From positions 13,079,758 through 13,143,757 of the forward strand of contig CM073323.1 of the NCBI GenBank assembly GCA_037043015.1: a stretch of 64,000 bases of DNA, written 5' to 3'. The number at the start of each line of letters is the position of its first letter. Position 1 is the stretch's first letter. This stretch comes from Bryum argenteum (Eukaryota > Streptophyta > Bryopsida > Bryales > Bryaceae). Position numbers and translations under genes: made by a program. The notes under the pieces were generated by a model. The model was not told the DNA's origin. It made no database searches and saw only the letters and a list, made by a program, of their open reading frames with translations. Shown here one piece after another: positions 48,101 through 59,800 of the stretch.

Positions 48101-49795
48101 CGACCGCATCTCCACTTACTTCGTCCCCATTGTGCGTGAAATCCCTCCCTTCCTTCTATCGGTTAATCCTTGTCGTCTCCTTCGCCATAGCTGACAGACA
48201 AAGATGTGGTGTTGCTTGCAGGTGGTGGTTTTGTCGTTGATCACATGGTTGGCTTGGTACATCGGTGCCAAAGCGCACTCGTATCCCAAGTCATGGATCC
48301 CAAAGTCGATGGATGCGTTTGAGCTTGCGCTCCAATTCGCAATCTCGGTCCTTGTTATTGCCTGTCCTTGTGCTCTCGGTCTTGCAACACCAACTGCGAT
48401 CATGGTGGCCACCGGGATCGGTGCTACGCAGGGTATCCTCATCAAAGGAGGCCAGGCCCTTGAAGCTGCGCACAAGGTCAGTTTCCTACCCTTCTCTCTT
48501 GACTCACAACGACAATGAACATTCTATGGAGTCAAACTATCTCTCTGAATCTTGGAACTCCGGACTTTGGGTGATAAGGAGTATGGGAGTCATCAAACTG
48601 ATTCGGTGTCGTTATCTGAGCTTGTAGGTGAAGAAAGTGATTTTCGATAAGACAGGAACGTTAACCATCGGCAAGCCCATCGTCGTTGGCACCAAGCTAT
48701 TCACTCGTATCGGTCTCGATGTGTTCTACGATGTCATCGCAGCAGCCGAGGTCAATAGCGAGCATCCACTAGCAAAAGCGATCGTGGAGTATGCGAAGAA
48801 ACTTAAAGGAGAGAATGATTCACCACAACATGAGGTGACTGATTTTGAGGCGATTCCAGGACGCGGTGTGCGAGCAAAGGTGGACGTTAAGCTCATTCAC
48901 GTCGGTAACACGAAACTGATGACGGAGGCGGAAGTGCCGATCTCCGAAGAAGTGCAGTATCATTTGCGTGAGACGGAATCGATGGCGAGAACAGGGGTAT
49001 TGGTTGCCATCGATAAGGAGCTCGTGGGCGTGGTGTCGATCGCAGACCCCGTGAAACCCGAAGCTGCGAGGGTGATACAGATTCTCAAGTCCATGGGCGT
49101 GCAGAGCATGATGGTCACCGGAGACAACTGGGGTACCGCCCGAGCTATTGCCCGCGAAGTGGGCATCCCGGACCAGTCCGTCCGCGCCGAGTCCTTGCCC
49201 GAAGACAAAGCCCGAATCGTCAAAGAAATCCAGGTCAGGCTCAAACCCAAGTCCCATAAACCAGCCGATTGCTAAACTATTCAGTTGTCAGCACAATGGA
49301 ATGACTTTACTAATCGTTACATTTCATATTGGTGCATGTGATATTGCCATTTGCGGTTGCAAGTTCTGATGAGTATTCGGATTTTTGCAGGGGGCGGGGG
49401 ATGTGGTGGCGATGGTGGGGGACGGGATCAACGACTCGCCAGCATTGGTAGCAGCGGACGTGGGCATGGCGATCGGGGCGGGGACGGACATAGCAATTGA
49501 AGCGGCCGACATAGTGCTGATGAAGAGCAATCTGGAGGATGTGATCACGGGGATCGACTTGTCGAGGAGGACGTTTCGGCGCATCCAGTTGAACTACGTG
49601 TGGGCGTTTGGGTACAACGTGCTCGGCATCCCCATCGCTGCCGGGGCCTTGTACCCCGGTAGTCGCTTCCGGTTGCCTCCGTGGGTGGCCGGGGCCGCCA
49701 TGGCTGCCTCCTCCGTGTCCGTGGTGTGCTCGTCGCTCTGGCTCAAACGGTACAAGCGACCTCGTGTTGTTGCGGACATCCAAGCCAGTCGGTAG
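45117..49795 (+). CDS. HMA5: HMA5-type copper-transporting P1B-ATPase, copy A
   Basis: Seven exons, all phase 0: 45117-45287, 45832-46440, 46995-47609, 47847-48131, 48222-48476, 48628-49233, 49391-49795, giving 981 residues (Arabidopsis HMA5 is of similar size). It should export Cu(I) across a membrane using ATP. Two N-terminal metal-binding domains carry MECAAC (61-66) and MTCTSC (138-143); a third, degenerate HMA-like domain without the Cys pair follows. Then come the HMA5-like [12 protein letters not shown] helix, TGE (491-493, actuator), CPC (608-610, copper site), DKTGT (phosphorylated Asp652), SEHP (His691-Pro692) and GDGIND (about 857-862). The acceptor before VTGMECAAC (TGGATCAG) has a poor pyrimidine tract, but TFQ|VTGM joins as the family expects. 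Intron 3 starts with GTCCGC. A near-identical second gene starts at 60375. Confidence 0.93.
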
Positions 49796-49976
49796 CTCCA
49801 CCGACCACACTTCATGTGCACTGATAGTGGGGATAGCAATTAAGGATGCTTCATGTCGGTAGCTCTACCGACCATACTGCATGCACATTGATTGTGAGGA
49901 TAGGAATTTAGATTGCTTTCTTTCTGTTATCGGTGGCTCCATCGACCGCGTTACGTGTACATTGATAGTGAGCGCT
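49788..49976 (+). repeat. Three-copy hairpin repeat at and after the HMA5 stop codon
   Basis: Units start near 49788, 49855 and 49929. Each has the form CGGT.GCTC.A.CGACC followed by ..G.GCA.TGAT.GTG. The second contains an almost uninterrupted stem, GTCGGTAG-CT-CTACCGAC. The first includes the HMA5 TAG stop inside the stem (GTCGGTAGCTCCACCGAC). The third has a weaker stem. They lie in the probable 3' UTR and could affect RNA stability or 3' processing; function is inferred. Confidence 0.7.
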
Positions 49977-52453
49977 CTTATGAGAAGGTAGTGTATCTAG
50001 AATAGATTGTACTTTTGTGTATATTGTTTCGTTAGTGTACAAATTTCATGAATGATTTTGATTCTTTCATATGCATCGCCTCTTTTGTTGTTGCCCCGCA
50101 TTATGAGTAACATATGCATTCTTCAAGCACAATGATACCTTCCTAATCAACACCCAAAGTACTCCTATTTGTTGAATATCCGCATGTTGCTCACGAAAGT
50201 AAAGAGCATAATTTGGTATATTCCAACATCAACTTTGACATCGATCTACGCACAATAGTTCACTCGCCATAGCTTTCCTCCTTCCCAACTTCCCGCCCGT
50301 CCACTCATGCAATTTATCAAAGTGCGCCAGGCGCTTTTCTCATCAAGCTTCGGGTCGATCCTTCACAATGGTATGTAAACACTATCGGAGGTTTTTCTGG
50401 ATGGGGTCTTCCTGTTTTTGCATTGATTCATGTGTCGATCTTGATGTTCGTACCGACTTGATGTTCTCTGCTTAGGCGTAAATTATAGAGCATGATGCTG
50501 TTTTCTAACTGACTACTTCAGGTATGTTTCGATGCTTTCTAGTATTTTTCTGTGCTTGTTTGATGTATTGGGTTTGCTTGGTAGAGATTCTCTTCGCATG
50601 CATGGTTGAAAGCTTATAAGATGTTGTGGTTGACATCTTGCAGCTGGAGCTTCATTTTTAAGTCAAAGAAGGTCTTTCAAACCTTTATTACCCATCCCAA
50701 AAGGAGTTACCCTCTCTTCTGGTTGGTGCCAATCTTAGGCTTTTGGACTCGCCATCGATGTTTAGTTTATATTCTGCTTGTTCAATCACAGAGCTTTTAT
50801 TGTGTGCTATGTCACTTTTGTGATGGTTTCAAGCATTGAGGTGCAGTATTGTTAGAGATTGAAGGAGGATGTCTGCATTGATCGATCATCAAAAAACAAG
50901 ATTTTGATTGAGATGAGATATTCTCATGTTCAATCATAGGCTTCAAATGTTGAATCAAACAGCTTCAAGCATGCCACGATTGTTGAGGTATAATTTGGGT
51001 TTTAGTTTTTGAACGGCAGAGAGGTCCATTGACCAATGTATGGTGCAAAGTTATAAGGATCAAATATTGGCAAGCAAAGACATGTCTATGATGAAGATGA
51101 GGGTTGTCTTATGGTGACAATAGACAAACACAACAATCACACAAACATTTACCCTGGAGGAGGCAGAGGGCAATTGTTCTTGTTTTTACTATGATGCAGT
51201 TTTAATTTTGTTGACCGCTCAATTGACAAGCTTGGAAGAGAGATTAGAAGCGGAGGTCACCGCACGGTTTATGAAGCCTATGTACATGGACAATGCCAAA
51301 GAAATCTTAATTCACATCTTGGCATTTCGTAAAGGTCAATATCCTCTTGAACTTTGGACCAAGAGCCACTTTCATGTGCGAGCATTCTTCTTTGATCATG
51401 ATGGATCTCTGCGTATCCTCATGTCACTCTTTTCTAGTGATTTGCATATTGCTATTGATATCCTGAAAGGTGTTGAGGTTTTGCGAATAAGGATTCCCTT
51501 GACAATTTGTGAATGGAAAGTGGCATATGTTTACGACTTTGGGAAAGTGTGCTACGAAATTGTAACCAAGTGAGATTCTATTTCATGACAAGCATTCGAC
51601 GAACTATGGCATTGTTATTGATGGAGGACATCCCGAGCTACCACCTCATGTCCAAGACACATATTAATGAATGTTATATCGAGATGTTGGCATTCAAACA
51701 AACCCAATATGTTGACCTAGTTTTGGTGAACTATTGGGGCCTTGAGGCTTGAAGACAAAGATGATTTAAATGGGAGTGATTAAGTTGTATTTCTAAATCA
51801 TGAGGATATGTCAATTGATATTAGAATTAGAAAATGCTTGTCTAGAACTAAAAGAATTGTTGGCCGGACATTACAATGGCAACGATGATGGAGAAGTAAG
51901 TCATTAAAATTATGTGTCTTAGCACAACAAGTACATTCATCGAAATTCACTAAATATACAATTGCACACCGTGATGTCATTCATTGACTACGCCAAGTTC
52001 CAGAAGTTAAGAGATTCTTATGACACAATCCTTGTCAAGATTCCTGTCCACTTTTCTTGTTGCTTGTAACATTGGACAAAAACCGGTCGATGGTGTTAAA
52101 GGGTAAAATAATATTGAAGGTCTTGGCAACAAAAAAATTGTTGAGGTGTTCAGTAAAGAAATTCAGATTATTGAGTTGAAAAGTATGAGCATAATTTGAT
52201 ATTGAAGGAGAAGCTCAGAGTTGTGGCAAATTCAGCATTTTCTTCCTGAGGCTGTTTCTAGGACATATAATGAAACTAGTGTCAGAGAATTCATCCCCTC
52301 TTAACGATAAGAAATATATTACACATTCATGGCCATTTTACTCACCTAATACACAAAACCCTGAATTCTAAAACTGACTGATATGATATCCTACAATGGA
52401 AAAAGTGCATTGTAAGTTGTTTCAGCTGTACACGCGAGATTCGACTCCAGGCA
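49977..52453. other. Spacer downstream of HMA5 copy A
   Basis: About 2.5 kb, mostly AT-rich. The only noteworthy open frames are plus 51208-51573 (see separate entry) and a following one at 51513-51752. No mobile-element ends or RNA genes were recognised. In the tandem-duplication model this stretch belongs to the duplicated unit. Confidence 0.5.
51208..51573 (+). CDS. Hypothetical 121-codon open frame (doubtful)
   Basis: Reads LTAQLTSLEERLEAEVTARF through LAFRKGQYPLELWTKSHF to CYEIVTK. The first codon is TTG and the frame continues upstream, so this may be an exon or a gene relic. The overlapping frame to the right (51513-51752) contains a similar phrase (IEMLAFKQTQYVDLVLVNYW), as if one unit had been duplicated and shifted in frame. 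No family is recognised. Confidence 0.25.
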   Translation: MLTAQLTSLEERLEAEVTARFMKPMYMDNAKEILIHILAFRKGQYPLELWTKSHFHVRAFFFDHDGSLRILMSLFSSDLHIAIDILKGVEVLRIRIPLTICEWKVAYVYDFGKVCYEIVTK

Positions 52454-53834
52454 TCAATTTGGCTGCACAGAAAAGAAAAGAAAGCACTCGTCAATCAATA
52501 ACAATCTCATTAACCTAAGTATCCATATATGTTGATGTTGATGAGCTCATTAAGAACATCCTTCACTTGATTTCACCACTAAAAAAAAAATGGGACTATC
52601 ACTCTTCACATGTGGTACAATTTGGAATCTGAAAGGTCCAGGTTTGCTCATCAATCAACAATGGGACTTGAATCTTTTTTTCCCGGTCTAAAAATGATGC
52701 ATGAAAGCAGGCATTCACATGCACACTGGTTGTTGATCGAGCAAGAAGGTGAGTGTGGGGGTTACCTTGGAGAATTGGAAGGTGGTGGGAGCTCGTTCAT
52801 CGTGATACATCAACCTCGTCCCGATCACTGATCGACGAGCTTGTTGTCGGAATAGCACGCGTTTCAGCGTCTTGCACATCGACAACTGCCATTCATTCAT
52901 ACCACAAGATCGTTAAAGAGTAGATTGTGATGCATGCAGTAGGATCCGTCACTAAAAGAGTGCACAGCCATGATTCTGCAGTAACAGGTTGAGACCAAGG
53001 TGACAATTATTTGGGTGGCCCATTCATGAATAGACATGTTAGCAAGCATGCCCTGCGGTGATATCATTAGTATGAGTGGGAGTGGGGGCTTACGATGAAT
53101 TGGACGCGGCGGTGGGGTCTGGAGGTCGGCAGGGCGCCGCCGCGGTGGCGCCGGGAAGTCATGAGCGTGACAGCGGTAGGCGACAGCATCTCCAGAGCGG
53201 CAGCGTAGGCAGGAGACGGACACTGCATTTCCATGGACAACGCCGATCGGTGAGTGCTGCTGAGACGGCTCTTGGCGCGGCTCTGCTCCTGCTCGGCCAC
53301 ACTGGGCATCTTGTAAGGCAAGCGCGTGGGTCTCTTGGGCGACACGGTCTCGGGGGGAGGAGCATCCAGCGCTACTGTTTCGTGGCTGCTGCAATGGCTG
53401 TGGCTCCCCTTTAGAATTCAAGTACCCGCTCGACGTGGGCGCCGCGCCTTGCTTCTCCAACAGAGGCTCGTCGTTCACGTCCAAGTGCTGGAAGTACGTC
53501 GCCAGTGTGGGCGCCCAAACCTCAGGATTACTGCACGTGCGACCCCGCCGGCTCTTCGACTTTCGTAGACAGTTCCCGTGGCTCTTGCAGAGCTTGAGCA
53601 AACCGGGCTGTGATCGCCTGTGCTGTGGGCTCTCGTCGAAATCCTCCCCAATGGACTCGTACGAAGCGCTGGAGCTTGCTTTCGAGCCTGGGGTGGACGA
53701 ATCGAGCTCGCAGCTTAAGTACGTCGTAGTGCGGGAGGATGACGACTGGTGGCTAATGCTTCGGCTGCTCGTGCTGGGGTCGGACTGCGCAAGCTCGCTG
53801 CTGAAGAGCCTGCGAGGTTTCCCCCTCCTCTGCA
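52454..53834 (-). CDS. Ser-rich hypothetical protein, 5' end replaced at duplication breakpoint, one probable frameshift
   Basis: Likely exons: 53834-53094, 52885-52766 and 52462-52454 (ends SKPN-stop), joined in phase 0. The first part is Ser-rich (SSSSRTTTYLS, SSSASYESIG) and contains KLCKSHGNCLRKSKSRRGRT and WAPTLATYFQHLDV. After the run GGGG at about 53411-53414 the natural-looking protein (HETVALDAPP, KMPSVAEQEQSRAK, CPSPAYAAALEMLSP, RRVQFI) continues in another frame, reached if one G is removed. The last coding block is LSMCKTLKRVLF...FQFSK. Family unknown. The exon's first 19 bp and its acceptor (ATGATAG) belong to duplication copy B, so the original 5' part of this gene is missing here and should be found after the second copy of the unit. 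It is therefore broken or chimeric. Confidence 0.45.
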
Positions 53835-54058
53835 CTATCATATAAAAATATGTATTACAATTCAATGTATTACAAAATTTTCACATGCTCATTTAAAACT
53901 ATTGACCAAGAAACTTTCGCAACACATGCATGAAAGGTTATCAAACCCCATCTACCATGTCTCTCATGAGAGAGACATTTCAAGATACTACGTAGTATTA
54001 GCATTTTCTTCCTCAAACTCTTCTAACATTTTAAAAGTCTAAGACAATCTCCTCTTAC

Positions 54059-55914
54059 TTGTTCTTTGCATCTGAAGAGTCGGGTGTAGTGGAGGAGCTC
54101 CGGAGGTTGCCTAGAGCAGCTTCTTTGGCCAAAAACTTCTTCACACCCAAAAAAACAATCAATGCAAATTAATTGTGGAAAACAAGGATGTTGTTATACA
54201 GGTTTGTTGGTGTTAAACGGAGTACTAGTTACACATTCAAATGGAAAGGAGTTATATTTGAATATGTTGTTCAATAATACCCCAATTTAGTTTATCACAT
54301 GAATTTGCATAAAGTAAAATAGTTCAATAAAAAAACGCCTACGTTCAGATTGGTTGTACTTCTTGTAATGAGGACGCCTCTCGCCTGGAAGCATGCTAAG
54401 GGAATCACAAAGAGTTATGTTCGATCTCTACAGTCACACCGCAAATGCGTAAGTTTCAATCATTTACAAACTGTGATTTCTACAAATATATTCCAACTAA
54501 ATAATTCACAATGACAACTAGACCACATTCAAAGACTATTTAATCACATGAGGTTCTAAATACACATTTTGAGTTGTGATGGTCACTTACCTAGTCCTCA
54601 TCTTCTTCATAATCGGCTCTCTGTCAAAGTTCAGTTGGACTTGCTTTGTCATGCTCGGCTTGTGCTTGATCCTAAGGAGGGCAAGGTCTTGACGTCTACA
54701 ATTTGCATGCAATAGTACTATTTTAATTGCAGATAGCTATTGAGCAAGTCAGAGCAAGTTTTGTAGCTCCAAAACACAAATAAAAATGACATCAAGATCG
54801 CCTTAACACATCTAAAAGCTTGAAATATATTACTCATCTTAAATGTTATACCTTGCCGCCAATCTTTCTGTCAAATGTGTGCCTACAAGAAACAAGTCAT
54901 CAAAGCCACAATCAAACAACTCTTAAATGTAGTGGAGTAATGTGAATTATTATGATGTCACAATCATAGTGAGGATTTTCATTGCATAGTATGTACTTGA
55001 AAAGTGTTATTAAGCTCCCTACTACTATGCATGAATTGCATGCAAATATTAATAACAAACTATGAACTTTGGAATGGTAATCAATGAGTACCTACGAATA
55101 GTCGTTTGCCTCTCACTTTAGGCTCTATGCATACACATATCACATCCAAGTGTAGATGTTAGTGTGATAAAGGCACCACAAGCCTTGGCTTGGTGGTTAG
55201 GGCTTAGGCCCCCAATGAGGAGGTCGTGGGTTCTATTCCCCATGCCGGCGTGGTGCCCACCACTATAGTTCACCCAACTATTGTGGGGGGTCTTTGGACC
55301 TTGTTGTATGGGTACCTCAAAGCCCTTTGGGGGGATACTATGTCAAGTATCTTTAAGGCACTAGTAACTAGGCTAGAAACTAGCGTAGTTATAGTGTCCC
55401 CCCTCGAGAGGGGGAAGTAGTATTGTTCGAATTTCCCCTTGTCCGGTGGCCATCGGGATATTAGCATTACGAACGGACACTTCATTCACGCCGGCCCCTT
55501 AGAAAGGGCCGGAGTTTCTATCTATCTATCTATCTATCTTAGTGTGATAACTTTGTGTGTGATTTCAGAAATGTTAAATTTCATAATATACCTCCAAAAA
55601 GTATGAGTCTACTTGAATTTTGGTTGAAGTTTTATTAGGTTAGACATGTGTTATTATAAGAGTTAAGTTAAAAGCATGGCTCATTATATATATGTATAAC
55701 TTGGTAAAGAGATATTACATGCTTATATGGAATTGAATCGGAAAAACGTAATTATGTAGTTTACCTCACCCAAGCCCGCCATCGACCTCTCTTTTTGCAC
55801 AAGTGTACATGGATGTACAATCCTGAGGGATGTGAAGCCCTCTCCTTGTTGCGAGATTGAAGTTTTGGCGCCAATTGTTTTTGTAGCTCTTGAAATTTTG
55901 ACTTAAATTTTTTT
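54059..55914 (-). pseudogene. AP2-like transcription factor pseudogene, copy B
   Basis: Homologous exons: 55914-55765, 55126-55092, 54882-54852, 54695-54591, 54427-54343, 54146-54059. The first exon is more complete than in copy A and reads through GLYIHVHLCKKRGRWRAWVR in the AP2 pattern. Exon 5 is also intact (MLPGERRPHYKKYN). Defects specific to B: the acceptor before exon 2 is CATAG where A has CAGAG; exon 4 has a 2-bp insertion after LNFDR (near 54617), shifting frame; the acceptor before exon 6 is lost (TTTGGG for TTTCAG at 54147); and after 19 bp of the last exon the duplication breakpoint joins the Ser-rich gene. The SINE at 55171-55538 sits in intron 1. Both copies are dead but by different mutations. 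Confidence 0.5.
55171..55538 (+). mobile_element. tRNA-headed SINE, copy 2
   Basis: A 368-bp element with perfect 12-bp target duplications TTAGTGTGATAA (55159-55170 and 55539-55550). Copy A of the duplication has the empty site with one TTAGTGTGATAA at 38440-38451, which proves insertion after the duplication. The head has an A-box-like TGGCTTGGTGG (55186-55196) and a B-box-like GGTTCTATTCC (55229-55239), 32 bp apart, as in tRNA-derived pol III promoters. The tail is (TATC)n rather than poly-A. The 64-codon open frame inside it is incidental. It was presumably mobilised by a LINE not present in this window. Confidence 0.95.
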
Positions 55915-56519
55915 CTGCACAATCCGAATCTCTAACTTACAATAGAGGGAGATTATTGATTGGGAAGTTATAACATTATTTATTATTCTACTTATCTATA
56001 TAGTAAAAAGAATTGTTATCTTGCAAAATTAGTAAAGAAACACATATGGTTTTCATGAGAAGTTGCCTTAGTTTCTCTAGAAGGCTTGCGCACATGAGAC
56101 TTATATGAGGGGGTATCATTCTTAAGCACACCTTGTATCCCCTTCCCGAGGCAACAAGTAAACTTGTCGTAACTTAGCAAGTCTCTAACTAATAAGTGAC
56201 TCTTTTGTTTTTAGTTTTCCATTCACACTAACCAAGTTAAAAAACATATGTAGAGCACTTACCATCAAGTATCCCGAAAAAATGAACAATTTTTGCTATT
56301 CACTACCTGAGGATGCACACAAGAGGCGAAGGGTAACAACTATCTTTCACAAGTGGAAGCAGAGCCTTGCATGTATATCTTAAGAGGTGACTCTTCCAAT
56401 TATATTCTTGAGCAACAAATAAGATTTGCAACACACAAAAGAAAGTCAATTTCTTACGTTAGTTTACGTATTCTTGAGTTCCTTTGACAACAAGTAGTTG
56501 ATCAACTATTCATTGCTCA

Positions 56520-56885
56520 ATACAAAGGCGAATAATCAAAGGTGGATGCTCAAAGGCGGATACCTGAAAGTGGGTGCTCTAGGCGGATACCTGAAAGTGG
56601 GTGGTCAAGGCGATGCGCAAAGTTGAGTACCCAAAGATAATGTGCATGACCGATACACAAAGACGAATGCGCAGAGGCGATATGCAAAAGCGGATGCTCG
56701 AAGGCGTATGCGCAAAAGCTATACCCCAAAGCGCATGCTCGAAGGCGTATGTGCAAAAGCTATACCCCAAAGCCAACGGTTGAAGGCGTATGGGCAAAAG
56801 CTATACCCCAAAGCGCATGCTCGAAGGCGTATGTGCAAAAGCTATACCCAAAGCCCACGCTTAAAGGCGATTATGCAAAGGCGGA
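56520..56885. repeat. GC-rich minisatellite, copy B
   Basis: Same family as 39470-39765, with clearer ~41-bp units: GAAGGCGTATG.GCAAAAGC followed by TATACCCCAAAGC, at least four in succession from about 56699. It has more units and a different order than copy A, so the array changed after duplication. Confidence 0.85.
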
Positions 56886-59800
56886 AATTAACTTATACAT
56901 GAAGGGGAAGGTAACACACATATATGCCATATGGTAACGTGATAAGAACGTCGACGTAGCCACACACAAAGTTGCAGGGAACATTGACTCTCTCTTTAGG
57001 TTACCCTTTCACAACTACTACATAATTAATTGACTGCACTTCAAAGAAATAAAAAAATAAATATAAAAGAAAATAAATCAAACATAAATTACATATTTTA
57101 CATAAGACTCAAAATATAAAAGGTTTTGGTAGTACAATCTCCTATCAAAGTTGAAAATGAGACCTTTCATGCCTCACATGATAAAATTGCTTTTATTCCT
57201 CCACCATTCACAACAAACGCTCAAAATAATTTGGATGGTGCATCTTGAAAAAAAAGAATCACGGTTTGAGATTGTATGTCTTACATGTTCGTGCTTCAGG
57301 TACCTTTTGAGCTCCACAATTTTCCATTGACTTTGTATTTTAGTTTGTTTGTAAAACATCCTTCAAAGGACTTTATTGTATAACTTCCAAAAAGTCACAA
57401 TACTTGTCAAATGTATTGAGAGAATTATGTAGATACTAAACAAAGTCAATAAGACACTCAAACAAAATATAAACAAAATACCCACCAAAAGTCAATAAGA
57501 AAGCAAATTAATAGCATCTATTAATGAACAATAAAAGAAAGCCTATCAAATGTTACTACATAGTATATAGTATGTTCTACAAGAAATCAAACAAACAAAA
57601 CCTAGAACTTAAAACAAGAACTGAATACTATTTTCATACTTGAAAGGGTATATGGCGGCACTTGATCGTACTTTGTAAATATAATGGAATGTTAGGGTTT
57701 GACAAAGAACTCAAGATAAGACCCTCAAGGGTGCATTTAAAGGTTCCCCGATGGAGACCTTAATATATGTAAATAAAAGAACCCATAAATGTCTAAGCTT
57801 CCCATCTTGAAACAATATACATTTGAAAGCATCAAAACAATGTCGAGAAAAAGTACAATTTTATAACTTACAAAAATATAGTACCATGTGCATTAGTATC
57901 AAAGCAAATTATTTCATTTGTAACTGCAAATAATAGACTATTGTTGCAAGTTTACTCATTGGAAGCCATAATAGTGTTTTCTGAGGAGAGTAGGCACTCT
58001 TGGACTCTTCCTACATCACTTTTAGACATTAACAAGGCCCTTGCTCAACCAATCTTCTTGTTCCATTTTTGTGCCCATTAAGCTCAAAAGTTTTATTTTT
58101 GGTCGCCCAAGAGCCCACCATGTATTGTTTTTTGAACACACTATTTATTTATAGATCACCCAAATCAACACCAAGTTTTTGAGTTTCTATATTCCTCAAC
58201 CATGTAACTTATAAAGTTGCAAACCACCTCGGATTTTCCCATTGTGGTCGTCTTTCAAATAACTATGAAAAGCATACTCTACAAGATCAAATGATTAGTT
58301 ACCACTTTTGAATCATCTTGTAAATAATCTAAACACTATAAATGAAAATGAACTCCGTTGAATGACCCTAAATCAATAATTCAACTGTATATGTAAAAAA
58401 AATGAACTCCTTCCAAAGGAGAAATGCATTAAGGAAAAATAAGACCAAAAACTAGTTTAATAGAAGAGTCAAACTAACAAATTGTACTGTCACCAACACT
58501 TTCCAAGTGCTCCAGCTAAACCTTCAATGTCAACCAATATGAACAAATTGATGTGTGCGGTGATTGAGCGTACCCATAGACAAAGAGTCAAACCAAAAGG
58601 ATTTCATGCATCAAATGAATTCCATGGATGCCACAAAAAGGTACCTTAAAACATGTATTTCGTTATAATGGGAATATTCAATGACACAGTTGAGCTTGAT
58701 TGAGCTTGAGTCGAGCTAAATGTACCCGAGATCGGATACTTCACTGAAACTAGACAAAACAACCAATCGTGGGCATTTTCAAATGACCATATCTTACTCA
58801 AATTTTGTATATGAGATGTTTTTATATGACCAAATCATTTTTCTCTCATTTCAGAGAGGAAGTTGATCATTGAACACTTTGATGTTTCTCTTTTTTTGTT
58901 GATTGAAAAATACAATCATTGTGGTTTATTTTCATATATAGCACATGTTACTTGTGTAATTGATACTTAAATGTTTAATAAATTCTTGAAATAATCCATT
59001 AAACCCTTGGACATATCATTAAAAACATCACATATATCATTAGTAATGTTGCAATTTTTTTGAACATGAATGTTAACACTTTGAAGCTTCCTCTTGTAAA
59101 ATTTGGAGGTTACCTTTGGAGAGTTTGTAAAAGTTTCAACTTGGGTCGTTTGGAAAATTGAGTAAAAATTTGGTAAAGAAATAAAGAGGTCTAGAAAATT
59201 TATTAGAAGATTCAATAAGTATTCAAATTTCTATTGCCCAATTTAGGCTTGATATTTAAAAATTGCAATCAATACTAAATACGTAGATTTGATCTTTGCA
59301 AGTTTTAATGCATGGACCTTGTACATATTACCACACCCACATTGAGTGATAGCACCAACAATTAAAATTTGACCCCACATCAAAGCTTGACGGAAATTGC
59401 AAAAAGCTATCTTGAATTTCTATTATGTCAGTGGTTGAACCCAAATATGGCTTCTTGTCTTCATAAAAGATCAAAAGATTCTTTCATTTGACTCAAGATA
59501 GTCAAATATCAAACTTACACCACGGAAGTGCAAAAGAAGGTCTTGATGTGATAACTAAGAAACTCTTTACAATGATTTACCCAAAAAAAAAAAGTTAGAA
59601 GATGGTGTTTTGCTAATAAAAACATTACCATACTTGATGAAATTCAGTGTAGTCTTTGTCATTATGACTTCTATAAGTGGGATAAAAAATGACAACCTAT
59701 AAAAGAATTTCTACTCATCCTTTGGGCAAACCCTATACTACCCACAAATTTGTTGACACGATAAATTTTTAATACAACACTAATCATGATACAACATTAA

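Larger units (their letters stand above)
37100..48740. repeat. Segmental duplication, copy A (part with a visible partner)
   Basis: Alignable in direct orientation to 53816-64000. The left edge is sharp: GGTTTCC at 37100-37106 pairs with 53816-53822, and sequence further left is unrelated. The offset is 16716 bp at the left edge and 15258-15260 bp across HMA5; the difference reflects a MITE, about 1.5 kb (about 41247-42775) and smaller pieces present only in A, and a SINE present only in B. Because B starts where unique A-flank sequence (49.8-53.8 kb) ends, the simplest model is a tandem unit of about 16.7 kb (37100-53815) whose second copy continues past the window. Confidence 0.9.

Noticed and set aside
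55171..55245. Possible tRNA gene in the SINE head
   Set aside because: A- and B-box-like motifs are present, but no cloverleaf with acceptor stem can be drawn, and the stretch is part of a repeated, target-duplicated element.
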